DNA of 64,000 nt from Struthidea cinerea. Lineage: Eukaryota; Chordata; Aves; Passeriformes; Corcoracidae. The stretch is taken from contig VZTI01000464.1 in assembly GCA_013397865.1 (NCBI GenBank), forward strand, positions 1,132,077-1,196,076. The letters are read 5' to 3'. Under the pieces are notes generated by a model that was not told the origin of the DNA, did not search any database, and saw only the letters and a program-made list of their open reading frames with translations. The position numbers and the translations under genes are program-made. Below are positions 47,686 to 61,600 of the stretch, piece after piece. Every line of letters begins with the position of its first letter. The first letter of the stretch is position 1.

Positions 47686-49379
47686 CACAACACTTATTTT
47701 ACTTAGGGTGGCTTGGTGGGATGATAAGGGTGTTAGACAAAACAAATCCATGATATTTAAGAAATATTTCTGTGGTTAAAATTAGCAGGGGGTTCGGTGT
47801 GTGTTAGAAAGGAGAATGGCATTTACTGGACTCACTTATTCTGGTAAAGATGCAGTGATCCAGCAGAAAGTTATAGTTAGGCCTTGAGGAAGTGGGCAAC
47901 ACAGTGGATGCTATGAACACTGAGAGGCTGGACTTGGGTAACACATGTTGCAGAAATGGCTCTGGGTGTGAACTTCCCTCTTTACAACAAATCTTCAGGT
48001 TTTGCTCTCTTTCTTATATTGTTTTTAAAGGACTTCTCTGGAATTAAAAATGAAAATACCAGGTACATTTTTCTGTTGTAAAGATGGGATGAGAACCTTT
48101 AACAGGGCTAGAAACTACAGACCTATTAAAGATGATATTTACAATTACAAAGCTGTTCACAGGAGAATTAATTGCTCAGGAGTAGCTAGCACCCATTGAT
48201 TTGGGTGCTTGAGTGTGATAGAGTTGAGTCTCCAGTCTGTCAGATTCGTGCTCACTCTTCTCTTCCTCCCTTCTCTGAGGATCTTTTCATTGCCAAAGCT
48301 GAGAGCAATGACAAAGCTGAGAACAACAATGACTCTTTGCAACAGGTGCTGGGGCAAATTCTTATCCCAAGCCTGGCGCCCGTGCATGGTCCTTCAGACC
48401 CGGCACTAAAGGGAGTCCTTGTGTCTCTCACTGATCTCCCCCCGGGACAACTTCTGAGCACACATTTCCAGCTCGGGGAAGCAATTACCTGAGGTCACTG
48501 CAGTGCTTTGTTGGTCGGGAATTACTCCTGAGCAGAGGATTCAATTCCTGGGTCTCACCATGTGTCCGATAACAGCACCTCACCTTTCAATTAAAGTGGG
48601 GTTGATGAAGATGTGTTTTGATAGCTGAGTAGAAATGAAGGGGATGCAAAGTTTCCCCTGCTCATTCCTTCTTTCCATGCAGCACAGCTTTTTTTAGCTC
48701 TCCTTCACCCCGGCCCTGGGTGTCTGACTGTTCCCAGTTTCATGGTGCTCTGCACCCACATTTCCACAAGGGAGTCCGTCCATCCTTTTGCTGGCATCCT
48801 GACACAGTTACCTGACTTCTGATAGACTGGGAAGTGACATGCTTTCCCTGACAGTGCAAGGATGACAGCAGATTTTGCAAACAACCCTTTCATTGCTCAT
48901 GGAAATCTGGCCTTCAGATTTCAGGAGTTTTATTTCCCAAAAGGGCCTTTCCCTGTAGATAGGCAGAGAGCAGTAAGTTGATGGAAGACACACGAGAGGT
49001 ACTTAACTCCCTGCCAGCTTACTATAATGGTCTGCACCAATGTGCTACCTTGAGAAAAAAAAATGGGAAAAATATCAGGCAATCCAGTTTGTTTTCATTT
49101 AGAGGGATAAATTGAGACATTTCGAGAGATTAAGTGATATGCCTGAGGCTGGGCAGGGGGTCTGACCGGGGCTCAGACCTGAATTTACTGTTGCCAGGTC
49201 ATGTAACTCGAGCTCAAGGCTTTTTCTAACCTTTGAATAAAGCGTCTTTAAAGCCAAACAGTAACAGTTTTTTCTGGCATGGCTTCTTTCACATCATTCT
49301 AGCAAACCGAAGGATATTAGAAAGTGTAAGAATAGACCTGGGTCACAATATCTTGCCTTTTCCTGAAGTCTCATAGAGA
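47686..49379. other. Gene-free unique sequence
   Basis: No gene is recognised. Three frames overlap at 48157-48492 on both strands without domains. Confidence 0.5.
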
Positions 49380-49640
49380 TTTTTGGGAACATAATTTCTA
49401 TTTTATCACGGTTAAAAAGCAGCACCTGCAGAGGGTTTATTTCCTTGCAAATGCCAAATCTAATGTTTCAAAGAAAGCTCAAGATGAAATGAAAAGGAGA
49501 GCAGAAGGGTAGGTAGCTGTCATTAGCCTTAAGATTGTTTATGAAAACCCGAGATGACCTACAGCTTTAAATGACATTGATTGGCGTACTTTAACTTTGT
49601 ACTAATGGACTAATGACTTGCAAAGCTCTGAACATTCAAA
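49380..49640. promoter_or_regulatory. Candidate conserved non-coding element
   Basis: Unique, low-CpG sequence with closed frames. It contains ACATTGATTGGCG, CTTTAACTTTG and a repeated ACTAATG word (49601 and 49609). The texture resembles an enhancer; not demonstrated. Confidence 0.22.
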
Positions 49641-52600
49641 GAGAAAGAAAAAAAAAAACCCCGGCATCTGTGAAAGATGTTGATTACAATCTGTGGTATT
49701 CAGCTGACTTTTCCAATAAGTGTTAAATATGCAGGGCACTGCAGAGCATTGTAGTTGTTGCTGTTTAAAAGAAAGAAAAAAAATCATTCCTCAAATAACA
49801 AAGTCTTTTGTTTTTAGTGCCGGGAATGCCACACTGAAGGTGAATAGTTTCAACTGTAGCCTCTCGACTAGAGGCAAACCTTGCTGCAATTCAGCAGCAC
49901 ACAGTGTCTGAGCAATCCCTCTAAATCTTGAGTCTTAAGGAAGGAGTACTGAGGGAACAAAGCAAAAATAAAAAATTATAATTAAAAAAAGAAGTAGAAA
50001 CCCCTTCCTCCTTCTGCTGCAGAATGCAAGTCAGCTACCTTTGATTCTTGTTTTCCTCCCTTAACTCAGTTGGATGCTTGAGATAAAAGGGAGGATAGGA
50101 TTTGCCTTAAATTTCCAGTGTAGTGGTTACTGTTTCTTCTTCTGCTCCTTTTATTATCCTGAGTAAAATGTGCCACCACAACAATCCTTTTGAGACATGA
50201 AATACTGCTGAAAGGTCACTGTTTAGAGCACAGCCAATATAGCACGAGACACTGCTAATCTATCAGTTCTGTGATGAATATGTTGACAAGGAGCTGAATT
50301 TTAATAATTAATCATGATAAAACTAAGGCAAGTTAATAATTTAGAGTCTGATAATGGAGAGTGGTGTGACTCCTTGAGTAGGCAGTTTCTGTTAAGTTTC
50401 ACCTCTGTTAATTTTAACCAAGAGGAGCACTGTCACTTTTAATTATGAACAAGAAGCTCTTGGAGCTGTACGGATGTCACAGAGGAGGTCAGCTGCAGCA
50501 CATGTTAACATCTCCGAGAGAATTTGGGGAGCACATACAAACCACTCTATGTGGTTAGTTCCTCAAGCTGTATGTTTGCTTTCCCGTAACAGTGCGTTAA
50601 TGGAGAACAAGGAAGCGACATGGTAAAAAGTGAATGGATGGAAAGTAGATATTTGTCATCCCAAATATGTCAATCATGAATGATCAGTGTGAAGCCCTGA
50701 GTTTACTGCCAGCGGTGGCAAAACTGTTATCATCTCTGATGGAACCATTTTTATGCATCTTTTCACCAAAATGTTCTCATGACTTGTCCATCACTGCAAA
50801 GTCCTCCTCTGAAAACGTTCTGGGTTCCTAAAGACGTGAGTTGTAGGCACTTACGCTTTTGTTTGCCTCTCCAAAAACTTCATACTTCTTTATTTAAATA
50901 GCCCATGTCAACAGAAAGAGGGTAACAAACAGCATGAGATATTTCTCCAAGCCCTGCAAAAATCAGCAGCAGAGTTTGAGAGGACATAATGATATTCTGG
51001 TGGAAGGAAGGATGCGTGTGGGAAGGGAAGGGTACATGCACCCTGACCTTGCAGCCCTACTCCATGCTGCCCCAGCAGCCACAGAGGAAAGACTGTGGTG
51101 CTGCTAGTGGTGGAAGCCCACTAGAACCAGGGAAGGAGGGAGATCTAGGGTACATAAGGCAGGAATTCAAAGGAATTCAGGCCTTCAGCAAGCTTCAGAA
51201 GTTCTGCTGTTGAGGGAATATCCCGACTGGTAAGTACATCTTGCTTTCTTCAGGCTGAATGTGTTCGTTTGGGACACTACAGCGTGTGCTCCATGTAAGA
51301 TTGCCAGCGTGGCATTAGATGCTGCAGTACCTGAGCATTAACTGGTGTTTCCTGCTGCTTTTGGTAGGAAATTCTTGGAATGCTGGGACTACTGAGGTAC
51401 TTATTCAGTTATCAGAAGCATTTGGCAGGTTTCTAAGGGCAGCCACTGTAGCTGAAATGTTATTTTAATAATTTTACAAAGCTCTTTGATAAACAGACGT
51501 TGACATTTCTAAGGAACCCTGTTCTCTTCACCCTGGTGGCAGTCAGAGTTGGCTAGTGGGGAGGAAACACCTCACATAGCGTGGCTCAGGTTACACAAAT
51601 CAGATGATTTAACAGACTTTTGAATGTTCACTGTTTAAATAGCTGCTTTTGTTCCAAGCTTGGCCGAGTTTCCAGAGGGCTGCCTTTCTCCTCTTAACTG
51701 TCTTGTTTGCAAAAGTTGGCTGTTCATGTTAAAGACGGATTGGCATGGTTTTAAAAAGCAGAAATAATAAAGCAGGGCACCAAGTAGTTAAAGTATATGG
51801 TGTGTAATATTCAGAGTTACTTTACTTGGCCTCAGCACTGTATCAGTGGCAAAAAAATTAACACCAAAAAAATGCATGCAAAGAACGTTTGCTTCTGAGA
51901 AGAGCTCCGAGCAGTACCCGCTTGCCACTCTTACATCTCTGAGTGTGTGATCTTGTCTCTGTTAGTTGTTTGTTTTGGCCTGACTCCAAGGGATTCGTAC
52001 TACAGGCTGTTTTGTCACTACAGTTGACATAACTCACAGTTTTTCTCTTTGGTTTTTCACTAGAGAGAATCATATTTGTTGTACTGCATGGAATAACTCC
52101 ATCTCACTGTAGTTTCATGGCATGTTGTGTTGATGTGTGATGAAGGCACGTCCTGTCATGATTTTATGTCATTATATGACAAGACACCTTCCCCATAAAT
52201 TAACACATTTTGGATAAGTTGCAGTGTTAGGTCAAGTTAGTCCATTGCAAAGTTTCAGGAGTCCAGGAGACACAAACTAGTTCAGAACAGTGACAAAGTT
52301 TTAGACTAACTTTGTGGGATGTGATATACTCCTCATAAAATCAAGATTGTCCCATGAACTTCTTTGTAGGCCATCTTTGCATCATATCTCAGCCTAAGAC
52401 TGTAATTAAAAATGTTCCTGAACTAGACGGTCTAGCAAGCACGGGTGATGAAATATTTGTGACTTAGGCCTCCATTCCTCAAAAAGCAAAATTCACATAT
52501 ATCTGCACACATATCTGTCTCATTTCCAGTTTACTTGAATGAAAGAGGTCCCCAAATGTCTGTATTTCTTACTCCCTAAATCCATGACATGGCAGTGTGG

Positions 52601-53428
52601 TGTACTGTAGCAAACGTATGGATATTTGAAAGAATAGCAGCATCCAGTGCACCATGGGAATCCCTGATTCATAAATTGTTACATTTGTGTGTAGCAGCCC
52701 TGATGAATAAAGCTTGGCACTTAAGGTATGGACAGAGAATATTATCTGGCAGGAAGAACAGAGATATGCCTGTTTTATAGTAAATCAGAATTAATCGCCC
52801 ATGTCCTCAACAAAATGTGCCAACACCTCTGAAGTTGTAGGTGAACTGTTTGCAGTTACAGACAAATGTCTACATGAAAAGGCCAGATCTGCTTCTGATG
52901 CCCTGAGAAGCCCAGTTGCTTAGCACCAGACATGAGAGCTATGTCTGTATCTCAGGGGTCACCAAATTCGTCCCCTTATGTTAATGCTATCACCTATTGC
53001 CTTGAGGTAATTGCATATGTCATTACTTGATTACTGTAGAAATTTTATTATAATTCACTCATCTCTAAATTCCAGGTCAAATTAGACTGCATATCAGATA
53101 ACCTTTGTATTTGTTATATCTACAGAAAGAAATAGTGGCATCACATTTTTATGTGTGATGATTTGTGTCAGCAGACATCAGCTTTCCTGCTGTAGGCTGG
53201 AGAAAGGATAATATTGCTTTCTCTCTTAAAAACTCGTGCTTTTGGGTTAATTTCACATATATACATGCAGAAGGTTTTTGAGAGTCTTACCTTTTTCAAA
53301 TGCTGAGTATTTTTTGTAGATGGCAGAAATTAGCTGAAAGTATAAAATTACCAATTCTCCCGCACCCCCTCGCAAGTTTTCCTTCTTGCCAGTCATTTAT
53401 CGCTTGACAGCATATAAAACTCTGGGGC
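49641..53428. other. Gene-free unique sequence
   Basis: No gene is recognised. A block at about 50280-50460 is rich in TTAATAATTAATC-type words and may be conserved. A consensus-like donor (CTG-GTAAGTAC) at 51231 follows a frame that has already stopped, so no exon is proposed. Confidence 0.5.
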
Positions 53429-53467
53429 TTTTTTTTTTTGGTTTTTTTTGTTTTGTTTTTTTTTTTT
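53429..53467. repeat. T-rich tract
   Basis: Nearly pure T with occasional G, about 39 bases. Low complexity. Confidence 0.95.
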
Positions 53468-56400
53468 AATCAAAAAGGATTCTTACTACACAACAACAAA
53501 AGCTACTTACATCTTCAATGTAATCCATGGACAAGAAGACACATCCAGTCTGTCTTGTTCATGATGTATTGTAAAAGGATTAGCTATTAGGTGTTGTTTT
53601 CAGACCAGCAGAAAGTCCTTTCACCTTAACTCTTTGCATCTAGTAAATAACTTTTCTCAAGTCATTCAGCTAGTAGATGTTAATATTGCTGCTTGCATTT
53701 TGGCTTCCATTGCATTTTAAACAATGGACATCACATTTATTGCTTCCCTGAACAAATGGTGCAATGAAGTAACCTGTTCTACATGACTTAAACAAAAGTA
53801 ATGACAAGGGAGTTTAGCATTTAGGAGCTGACAAGCTTGCTTTAGGATTGAGAAGAATCACAGCCACTGGGTTTATATGATAACACTACTTCTTCTCTGC
53901 CTGCTGCACTGATCTGCCGCTCAGAGGTGATGCTTGGGGTGACCTCATCCCTTGGGTGCCCTGTGACTCATTCACATCTTCGTCTATCCAAGGTGGAAGC
54001 CTTCCATTATCCGCCTGTGAAATGAATGTTGAGAGAAAATCGGAAAGGACCCGGTCTTGCAAAGTGCTAAGCCTTACATTCCCTCAGCTCCCCAGTGATT
54101 AAGATGCTCAAGTTTGTTCATCCTGAATTAGGCATGACAGCAGTGGAGAATGTGAAGTGCTTATTTCTGGTTTACTTTTTTCTGTCCACTAGTTGATCAC
54201 TCATTTTTGTTTGGTTGCAGCTGCAAGGCTGATGCACTGTATCAGTAAAAACTAAAACCTGTTATATGAATCACTTAAAGAAAATATCAGTAAATTTCTT
54301 ATGGGATTTTATCTGTTTTGAATTACTTTCATATGACTGGAGTTATGTGCTGAGCTAAGAAGAAAAGAAAGCAAGTTGACAATACCTCTGGCCATTTTAA
54401 GATATCTTGTGGGGAGTTTAATGCTTCTTTTAAAATCTTTGGGAGACTTCTGCTTGGGATGATCATAAGAGAACAGTGAAGTAAAGACGCTGAAACCAGC
54501 AGTGCAAAGAAGTCAGGGTTTTCTTCCTGTGGGCTCAGAACTATTGTGGTGTAAGTGCCTTTATCTCACTGGTGGTGGCAGGTTATTCCTGAAATAAACT
54601 GCACTTCGTGTAGGCTAAAGATGTGCTCCCAGCATTTTTGTTTTAAGAGAGGTAAATATTCTTGGGGTTTTGTTTGCCTGTATTTTACAAAGGTTTTTTA
54701 GTTTTAATTTTTAAAGAAAGCGGCAGGGCAAGAAGTGTTTCCATATGCTGCAATGTGGAAGTGAAAAGTAAAAATTGTTACTGGTGAATTACTATCATTT
54801 GCTGTTTATACTAAAATATTCAACATGCTGTGGGATCTACCCAGAGATGCCGGGATGGCATGATTCCTTCACTGCAGAGCTCCCCAAATCAGTATAGGCA
54901 CAGAGAAGAAGACAGGCCGGAGCAGATAAAGAGTGTGAAAAAGAAAGCCAACTCTGCTTGCTGTAATATGGCACAATTGTTTCTTAAGGGTATTTCATGG
55001 GTAATGAAGCTAAACAGCTTAGTTTCATTATCCAAGCTGAGATAAATGCATGGGGAATACATTTCAATACATCATCTAAGCCTCCATGTGATTTAAGTCT
55101 CCAGTCAAGTCACGGTCTGTTCAACACAGCACCACATTTGTAGGAGTTGGACTTTTAGACACAATTAAAACTTCAGTTCCCAAAGGTATGTGAAATCTAA
55201 ATTTTTGTAAAGGATTTAGTGATTGCACAAATAAAGATGTTTCCCTGACTAATTAGTTTGGGATCACTGTATGTCCCATCCCACATACTGTACAGGGCTG
55301 GGGCAGTCTCACTGCGCTCAGAGATCCGACGGGAGAGGAAGAAGCAAACTGGAGGGTTGCTGTAGTTGCTGGGCTGGCAGCACTGGGCAGTTGGCTTCTG
55401 GATCTTGATCTTGGTAAAAGGGTAAAACCAAGAATATTTTCTCTCTTGTTGCTTGGAGAAAGGCCCTGTCCCTCTAAAGGTGTCCTGAATCTTAGGGAAT
55501 TTTGACTTAACAGCATATCTTATGCAGTGTAAACCCAATTGCTTTAAAATTTCTTTTAGCTACAGTCATCCTAGGACAATTTAAAAAAAACAGGTAAGAA
55601 GTCTAGGATGACATGGAGATGGCAGAGCCCTTGGCTGGTTTCTGCCTGCCTCTTTCCAGCAGAGTTCTTGTCAAGGGTTTAGCCTGTGGTGTTTGTCTCG
55701 GTGATGTCCTTTTACATGTCTTATTCTCTTCAACCCCAGTTACTCACTCCAAAGTATCATTTCTGTTTCCTCCTGTGCAGTGCATGCACTGAGGGAACAG
55801 GAAAGCTTCAGTAAATCAGACTAGAAGTCACTGAGGAAACACTCACAGATATCCATGAAAGCAAGCACTTGCTTGATAAATTATGTGATCCAGAAGGTAA
55901 AACTTTCTGGTTTGACTTCTTTGACAACCCCATGCTAATTGCTGCTCCTTGCTAAGCCCTGTGCTGTTCTTCAAGCAGTGGGTGGAAAGCAGACGTGTGT
56001 AAGAGGTACAGGAGCTACCAGAAGGCTCGCTCATCTGCCTGGCTCTTTTGCTCATGTGCCCTCCTATGATCTCAAAAATCTGCTGCGACTCTGCACTCTG
56101 AGGAAAAGCCCTAATATGCAAAACAAACATGATGCTGGCGATGCAACATTAGGCGACTGATGATGTTAAGAAATGTACTAATACTCATGTTTGAGGCCGT
56201 CTGGTCTGGTTAAACCCTCCTGAGCCTCTTTAATAGATGAATACTGTGTATTATACAATGAAGTGCTTTAGGATAAAAGTCTTCCTCTTATTGTTGCTAC
56301 ATTCACTGAAATTAATATTTCCCAATTTACATTCCCCCTGCCTCTCTTGTCTTCATATGTATGCATTTATGTGCTCCATGTATATAGATTGGAAAGATAA

Positions 56401-58278
56401 TTTTTTATCTCTTCTCTCTTGGGAAAATTATTTTCCCTGAAGATATCTGGCTTTCCCTAATGTGGGCTAGTGGCAGTGGCTTAATGAATTTTATCTTCTT
56501 TCCATAAGAACTTTTACCAGAAATACTTCAGTAATAGGATAGTACTGAATATAAGTGGAATATAAATGTTGCACAGTTGAAGGGCCAGAATTACAAATGT
56601 CATATATTCCAAACTGTTTTGGGATGACTGGATTCATTTGAAACAGAACTTCATTGCAGAGAAACAGCCTGGGGGTGGATTGATCTTGTTTACCTACTGC
56701 TATGTCTCTTCCATGGTTGTTTGTGCAGAAATTTGCCCGTGCAGGACTGTATGCAGTGGGAAGATTGGTTTGTTTTAGGCTATTTGACTGATTTTCTTTA
56801 GAGTATCTGGTTTGTCAAAAAGAAGGAAGAAAAAAAAAAAAAAAGGAAAAAAAGGAAGTGTTGCACTGTTCCTTAAACTTTAAAAAGGAAACTCAGTATC
56901 CTTTTAAGCCTTAAAATGTTTCAATGCCTCTGTCTTCCTGCAGTGTCCCAGTGCAATTGTTGCATCACCCGAAAGAAATACTTGGTATTTTTAATTTCTA
57001 AATTGTAGAGGTATCCAAAGGACCCAGTGTAAGAGGTAACATCCAGACTGGCATGCTGTGGTGCTGTTTCTCTGTCAGGTTTGTTATTTCCCACATTCTG
57101 CTGCAAGAATGTCACAATGGTGCTGCCACACAGGTTCCAGCATCAAAGAGTACTTCCCTCACCCACACACCCTGCTGGGGGCCTTGGGGTAGAAGGGAAG
57201 AGAATATGAGTTTCCCCGTGACAGCATTGTTCATAATGATTTATTCTTTCCATTACTGTGGTTCTTAGAGGCCACATGTAAAGATCGGGGCTTAATTGCA
57301 CTTGCAGTCAGGAGGTAGAAAAAAGCAAGCGTCACCCTGAAGACACTTGTTAATAAAAAACCCTTGCTGGTTGCAAGTCAGACAGGTGTGTGAGGTGGAA
57401 ATGGGAGAGAAGGTACAAGAAAGAACAAAGAAGCAAGTTTGCTGCATAGTAAAAAGTATACAGAAACTAAAGGAAAGTGTGCTTTGCTTGAGTGTCAGGC
57501 ACTGAAATAAATCTCACCAGTCTCTGAAGAAGTGTCAAGACTGAGGCAGAGTGGCCGGACCTGATGCTTGCTGAGAGAATTAATAAGCCTGGCAATAAAC
57601 CCCTGGGTAATAATGGCTCTGAAGAGTTACATTTGCTTTGGAATTTACTTTTATAAAAACATGAAATTTTATGTGTAAACAAGATCTATAACCACCTATA
57701 CAGAAGTAAAGATTTTTAGTACCTCTGAGAATGAAGGACTGTGTTCTGTATGCTCCAGCAGGACAGAACTTGTATTAGAGCTGTAGGATGAGAGCTCAGT
57801 GAGTAATTCAATATTGGTTATTTCATAAGCTTTGTCTTTGGTGAACATAAAATATGATTTTCTTGAATCAATTTATTATATGACATTTTTTTCCTTTTCT
57901 TTTTTCCTGCCAATGTGCTTCTGCCACACTTACTCTTAGCATTTTCCAGGTCATCCAGATGCCAAACCAGAGGATGTAGCTGGGGTGGGGGAGCATTCCC
58001 AGCCTGGGTCAGGGAGGGACCAGCCCTCTGCGTTGTCTCGGGAGAGCTTGTCCTCACCACCTTGCTCTGCCCTTCGCTTGTGCGAGGACCCACAGAACCG
58101 AGTCCCTCCTCAGCAGCTGACAACATTGCAGCTGCTTGCAGAGTCCCTGTAGCCGGCCACTGGGCTCCAGTTGCAGCAGGAGCTGGGAGGTACAGGGACA
58201 AAAAAGGAAGGGTAAATTAGGGAAGGGCAAAAGATTTTTTTCTTCTGTTTCTTTCTTCTGGGAACACTGGGGTCTGAG
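53468..58278. other. Gene-free unique sequence
   Basis: No gene is recognised. The 113-codon minus frame at 55197-55538 and the frames near 57818-58220 overlap others and have no domain. A lone consensus donor (CAG-GTAAGA) is at 55591-55599. A-rich runs occur at about 56830-56853. Confidence 0.5.
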
Positions 58279-58603
58279 TTATGTTCAAGAGTAGCACAGA
58301 TATAGCTGTTGCCTTCAGCAAGAACACGCTGAAAAGCAAACTTGCTGGAATTACACTTTTGGTTATTGCTCCCATGAAGCAACAGCCTTGTGAACCTGGT
58401 GATAAATCAGGGCCCAAAGCCCACAGCGATTATGAGGTGAAGTACAGAAAAAAAAGCTGCAAAGGAAAAAGCCAAGACAATGAAGCAGGCATTGATTTGA
58501 TTTTGATCGCTGCTAAACGAAATGGGCTGACAAAAAACATTAATGCCCCTTTCAGACGCCTCTGTGGGAGGTCAGCTGCCAAACAAGAGAGGAAATGGTG
58601 GGG
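58279..58603 (+). other. Exon candidate framed by splice-like motifs
   Basis: A 108-codon frame (ATG 58281) stays open up to a strong donor, GTGAGT, at 58604-58609. Upstream is a pyrimidine-rich tract (58236-58258) and a possible AG at 58277-58278, though about 18 purine-rich bases separate tract from AG, which weakens it. The predicted product is basic, with runs such as RKKSCKGKSQDNEAG, and matches nothing I know. The DNA at about 58390-58600 also looks like a conserved non-coding element, which may be the better explanation. If it is an exon, a lncRNA or a lineage-specific transcript is as likely as protein coding. Confidence 0.2.
58390..58600. promoter_or_regulatory. Candidate conserved non-coding element
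   Basis: Unique sequence with a mix of AT-rich words and retained CpGs (GATCGCTGCTAAACG, CAGACGCC) plus ACATTAATGCCCC and CATTGATTTG. Retained CpGs in otherwise CpG-poor DNA suggest selection or low methylation. Overlaps the exon candidate. Confidence 0.3.
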
Positions 58604-58607
58604 GTGA

Positions 58608-61600
58608 GTTATGTGTTTGCTATAAGACTGATGACTTCTTATGCTTGATGGAGCCAGACTTGCTTGATAGGGGATGATCTAGCATCTCAGAGAGAGAGCT
58701 GGACTCTTGCTTTCTGATGAGGAATCCTGAAGGCGAAACAATAGAAGAGTGTTGTTTGCAGTGGGGCAGCAGTAGGCTGCGGGAAGTGCCTGAGCTGTGC
58801 AGCTGCCCTGGGAGGCTTGCTGGGGTCGCCTGAAGATAGGCTGTTCCTGTGCTGGGCACAGCAGTGGAGCACAGCCAGCACCAGTGTCCAGTAGGGTGTG
58901 TGGAAGGTAGTTTGGGTACAAGTGCTTTGCGTAACAATGTCATCTTGCTGGATTTTTGTGGTGGTGTTTGGTGTTTGTGGTTTGGTTGCAAGATCAGCCT
59001 CTGTTCTCATACACAGTGAAATTCAGAGATAGTCGAGGTACTGCTGCTTGTATTAAATAGCCCTAAGATTTGTGGGGTTGTGAGAAGCAAAAGAGCAGGA
59101 TGTGGTAGGGCAGTGTGGAGGAATCCTTCTCAGGGAGTAGTGCTTGTGGCAGGTTTACTTGTTAATATTCCTCATTTTGGTTTTCCTTCACTCCTCCAGG
59201 ATCAAAATATTCCTTTTTGGGTCCGTATTCATTTACAATCTTGTTCAAGACCGTAACTGAGCTCATTCCTTCTCAAAATAGTTTCCACCTTGTCCATGAT
59301 ACGAGACACCATTTGTGTCACGGTTAATCTGTACAAATTTTTGCCAAATAAGTAAGATACTGTTTGGAGATAATGGGACCTTTCTGAACAAACTCAAGTT
59401 GTTTCAGTAAGGGAGGAAGAAAGAGCCGCTGCAAATGGAACATTTTATTATTGATAATGGCTATCTAAGATGACTAAAGCAGGACGCTGGCTATAGAACT
59501 GGTTCTTTCTTCTGTTTTAACATCTCTGTGGCCGGCAGCTCGAAAAACCCAACTAAGTTCTGCCATAATCAACAGACACGAAGTTTCATTACAATGCAAT
59601 AAAGATAGCTTAGCTAGTTTTCAAGTGGTACTTAGCTGATTGGATAAAGGAAGCCTGAAAGAATATTTTTCCCATTCATTTTCATCACGTTCTTTCACTG
59701 TATATTTTCACATTATGCACCATAGAAAATCGTTTGCAGTCTGTCTTGTGTGAGTGACAGAATATCTTAAAACACTGTGGATTTTGTAGCAGCTCAGTGT
59801 TGCCTTGTGGGCTAGAAACCCACATTTCACAGATCCAGTAACCCCAATGGGAACTTTGTCACTACAACTCTCCTCTACTTTTAAATGGCCAATTTGCTCA
59901 ATTTCATGTGAAAAAAGACAACCCACTGGAGGTTACTTGAAAAAAAAAATTCTTTGACTGCAGATAACTGATGTAGAAGTCTGAAAATTACTAATAGAGG
60001 CAACTTAAATGAGATTGCTGAGTGTTTTCCTGCATATGCTACCAAATAACCTAACTAATGACTTCTGTCTGACCGATGGGCCCTTCCTTGGCAGCAAAGT
60101 TGACTTACAGGATTTCTCTGCGATTCCCATCCTCCCTTTGCTCCCTATTATCCATTTCACCAGATTTTCCATCTTGCCTTTGCCCACATTAGTGTTTCGG
60201 GGTGGTGCAATAACCTTCCTGACATGATCTGAGTTACAAAGCTTTAGAAGACATTAAGAGTTGATTTTTTTTTTACCCATATCAATTCCCAAATGCAGTT
60301 TTTAGTAAAACATCAGAAATTGTCAGTGTATCCAGGCAAACAATGATCTGTTTTTCGCATGCCCAGGTAATGGTGACAACACTCTCTTAAGCTCTGTGTG
60401 CCACTCGTGCCTGCTCTAATCTCCCTCCTTTTTACACTTTTCTTTATCCTTAACCCTGCTACCACTTGCTGGGTTATTATCTTTTCAGTTTTCATGGCCT
60501 TCCTTAAGCATCTGATAAGCAAGCAGCTTCTGCAAGTGTACACAATTGCTGGCTTCCAGGACTTCTATTTCTATTACTTGCATCAGGACAATGCTAATGA
60601 GGTATGAAATCATGCTGACCAGGAGATGTTTTCTAAGCAAATTCTGCTCCAAAATAAGCAGGCATCTGTGCCTGATGGAGCAGTCGAAGTTGCATGGCAC
60701 AAGGAGGGCCTTGGAGAGCCATATGTTTGAAGGCTGGTGGTGACATTTCTGCTTTTCTTCCTTATATGGTTCATTACTACAGTTTGTTTGCTTTCTTAAT
60801 TGCTCTCTCTGTTGCTGAGTCTCTGTGGACTGTAATGTATGTAAAACAGTGTGTATGATTTGAGGAAAATCAAGAGTTTGACTGTCTTGCTGCATATACC
60901 AATATGTGGAATACTGTGAACTACAAATTGAAGGAATCTACTGTATGTTGAACTAAATCCTAAGCCAGTGGTAACTTAAATCCTTTGTTCTTACTTTAAT
61001 TTAATATTTCATAGCAGCAGATTTGCTCTATAGCAGTGTAGCGCCTAAGGCACTTGCACAAGAGTGCACGCACCATAGCGGTTCCAGCAGAAGGGAGCTT
61101 GCTTTGTCTGAGCAGGCAAAAAGTCTGGGGAAAAGGGAGTATTTTAATTCTTATTCCTCAGAAGAGGCAGACTGAAAAATTAACAGACCTGCCCATAATC
61201 TCTCAGGGTCTTCACAAATGTGGCAGTGATTTAATCTCCTGATTGTGATTTTCATCACAAATTCTGAACTAATCGATAACATGTTTATTTGCCATCCCAT
61301 AATTGCAGCAGTATTTTGTTGTTAAATACCCTGCAGTGCCATTAAAAACTAGGTTACTTAAGAATTGTAACTAACAGGGGCACTTGAGGCATTTCGAAAG
61401 GAAATAGTGTGTGAGCTGTTCGATATAAGTAACAATAAAGCAAAGTACTTGATTATCCAGCGATTCAAACCTGAAATCCTGCCTGAAGCACTTTGGAGAA
61501 AGCCTGACAGTGTCATACCACGATGGCACATCCTCTTCACTACTCTGCAGGGCACTGTAAAGTGGATGTAGAATGAAACAAAAGATTAAAAAGGAAAAAT

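Noticed and set aside
55585..55605. Consensus donor CAG-GTAAGA
   Set aside because: No open frame or acceptor pairs with it; single donor motifs occur by chance every few kilobases.
58870..58905. Second CTCF-like site (CCAGTAGGGTGTG)
   Set aside because: Matches only half of the core and lacks the GGGCGC end.
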